A stretch of 64,000 bases of DNA from Ruminococcus sp. (GTDB taxonomy: Bacteria; Bacillota; Clostridia; Oscillospirales; Ruminococcaceae), in assembly GCA_017519145.1 (NCBI GenBank), contig JAFWTA010000030.1, positions 310,001 to 374,000 on the forward strand, in the 5' to 3' direction. Numbering within the stretch: the first letter of the stretch is position 1; the number at the start of each line of letters is the position of its first letter. Below are positions 63,885-64,000 of this stretch, piece by piece. The notes beneath the pieces are model-generated. The model saw only the letters and a program-made list of their open reading frames with translations, ran no database searches and was not told the origin of the DNA. The translations under genes and the position numbers were made by a program.

Positions 63885-64000
63885 TCATTCATCATCATCT
63901 TCATCGTCGTCCTTGCTCTTTTTCTTGGCAAAAACAGCAGTGCCCACTGCAAGAAGCAGTGCACCGATAATGATACCGATGAGAATACCCTTGGGGAAAG
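63885..64000 (-). CDS. Membrane protein, C-terminal fragment
   Basis: Last 37 residues of a gene entering from the right. A hydrophobic helix (GILIGIIIGALLLAVGTAVF) precedes AKKKSKDDDEDDDE and the stop. This is a C-terminal anchor with a charged cytoplasmic tail, as on surface proteins. Family not determinable. Confidence 0.6.
   Translation of the reverse strand, partial: FPKGILIGIIIGALLLAVGTAVFAKKKSKDDDEDDDE

Overview
The window reads as chromosomal DNA of a gut or rumen Firmicute of the Ruminococcus type (Oscillospiraceae). Evidence: PolC-type replicase; MurT-GatD; Firmicutes-style clusters (pyrH-frr-uppS-cdsA-dxr-rseP, rplU-prp-rpmA-obg); a trimeric electron-bifurcating [FeFe] hydrogenase; a GH5 glycoside hydrolase; and three exported proteins with type I dockerins, two of them on long threonine-rich linkers, as in cellulosome producers. 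Promoters are close to TTGACA-17-TATAAT and ribosome sites close to AGGAGG. I see no phage, insertion sequence or CRISPR array.

Layout. 1-10713 (minus): end of a MATE/MVF-type transporter, an XRE regulator with a zinc ribbon, then a 1922-aa helicase/nuclease protein 17 bp upstream of murT-gatD, a two-repeat lipoprotein and a left-handed beta-helix protein. 10915-11808 (plus): an exported SGNH hydrolase. 11844-21002 (minus): complete histidine operon hisZGDCBH-[phosphatase/split-barrel fusion]-hisA-hisF-[SdpI-like]-hisI-hisE. 21079-33109 (minus): pyrH, frr, uppS, cdsA, dxr, rseP, rnz, an Imm22-like gene, ispG, polC. 33378-33592: two tRNA-Ser genes behind a consensus promoter. 33842-39665: GH5 enzyme, ECF sigma factor with membrane partner (minus), plsY, a MATE exporter. 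39744-44928 (minus): rubrerythrin, a zinc-ribbon protein, and the hydrogenase operon behind a possible Rex site. 45533-47274 (plus): a DUF4250 protein and a dockerin protein. 47346-53510 (minus): mntP behind a yybP-ykoY Mn riboswitch, then a GNAT gene, yebC, mrnC, obg, rpmA, prp and rplU with an L21-type leader, and a 402-aa unknown. 53562-60173 (minus): MoxR-DUF58-transglutaminase, C39-type peptidase with dockerin, prmA. 60388-64000 (minus): tsf, rpsB, a YmxH-like gene, an LRR-dockerin protein and the tail of a membrane protein.

How it fits together: most genes are housekeeping (histidine, isoprenoid and phospholipid synthesis, cell-wall amidation, translation). The accessory parts are the dockerin proteins, GH5, hydrogenase and sigma/anti-sigma pair, consistent with an anaerobic, H2-evolving polysaccharide degrader. 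The least ordinary items are the helicase/nuclease in front of murT-gatD, the phosphatase/FMN-barrel fusion inside the his operon, the immunity-like gene inside the isoprenoid operon, and the dockerin peptidase attached to a MoxR-DUF58-transglutaminase cluster. Nothing here is a clear-cut new system.
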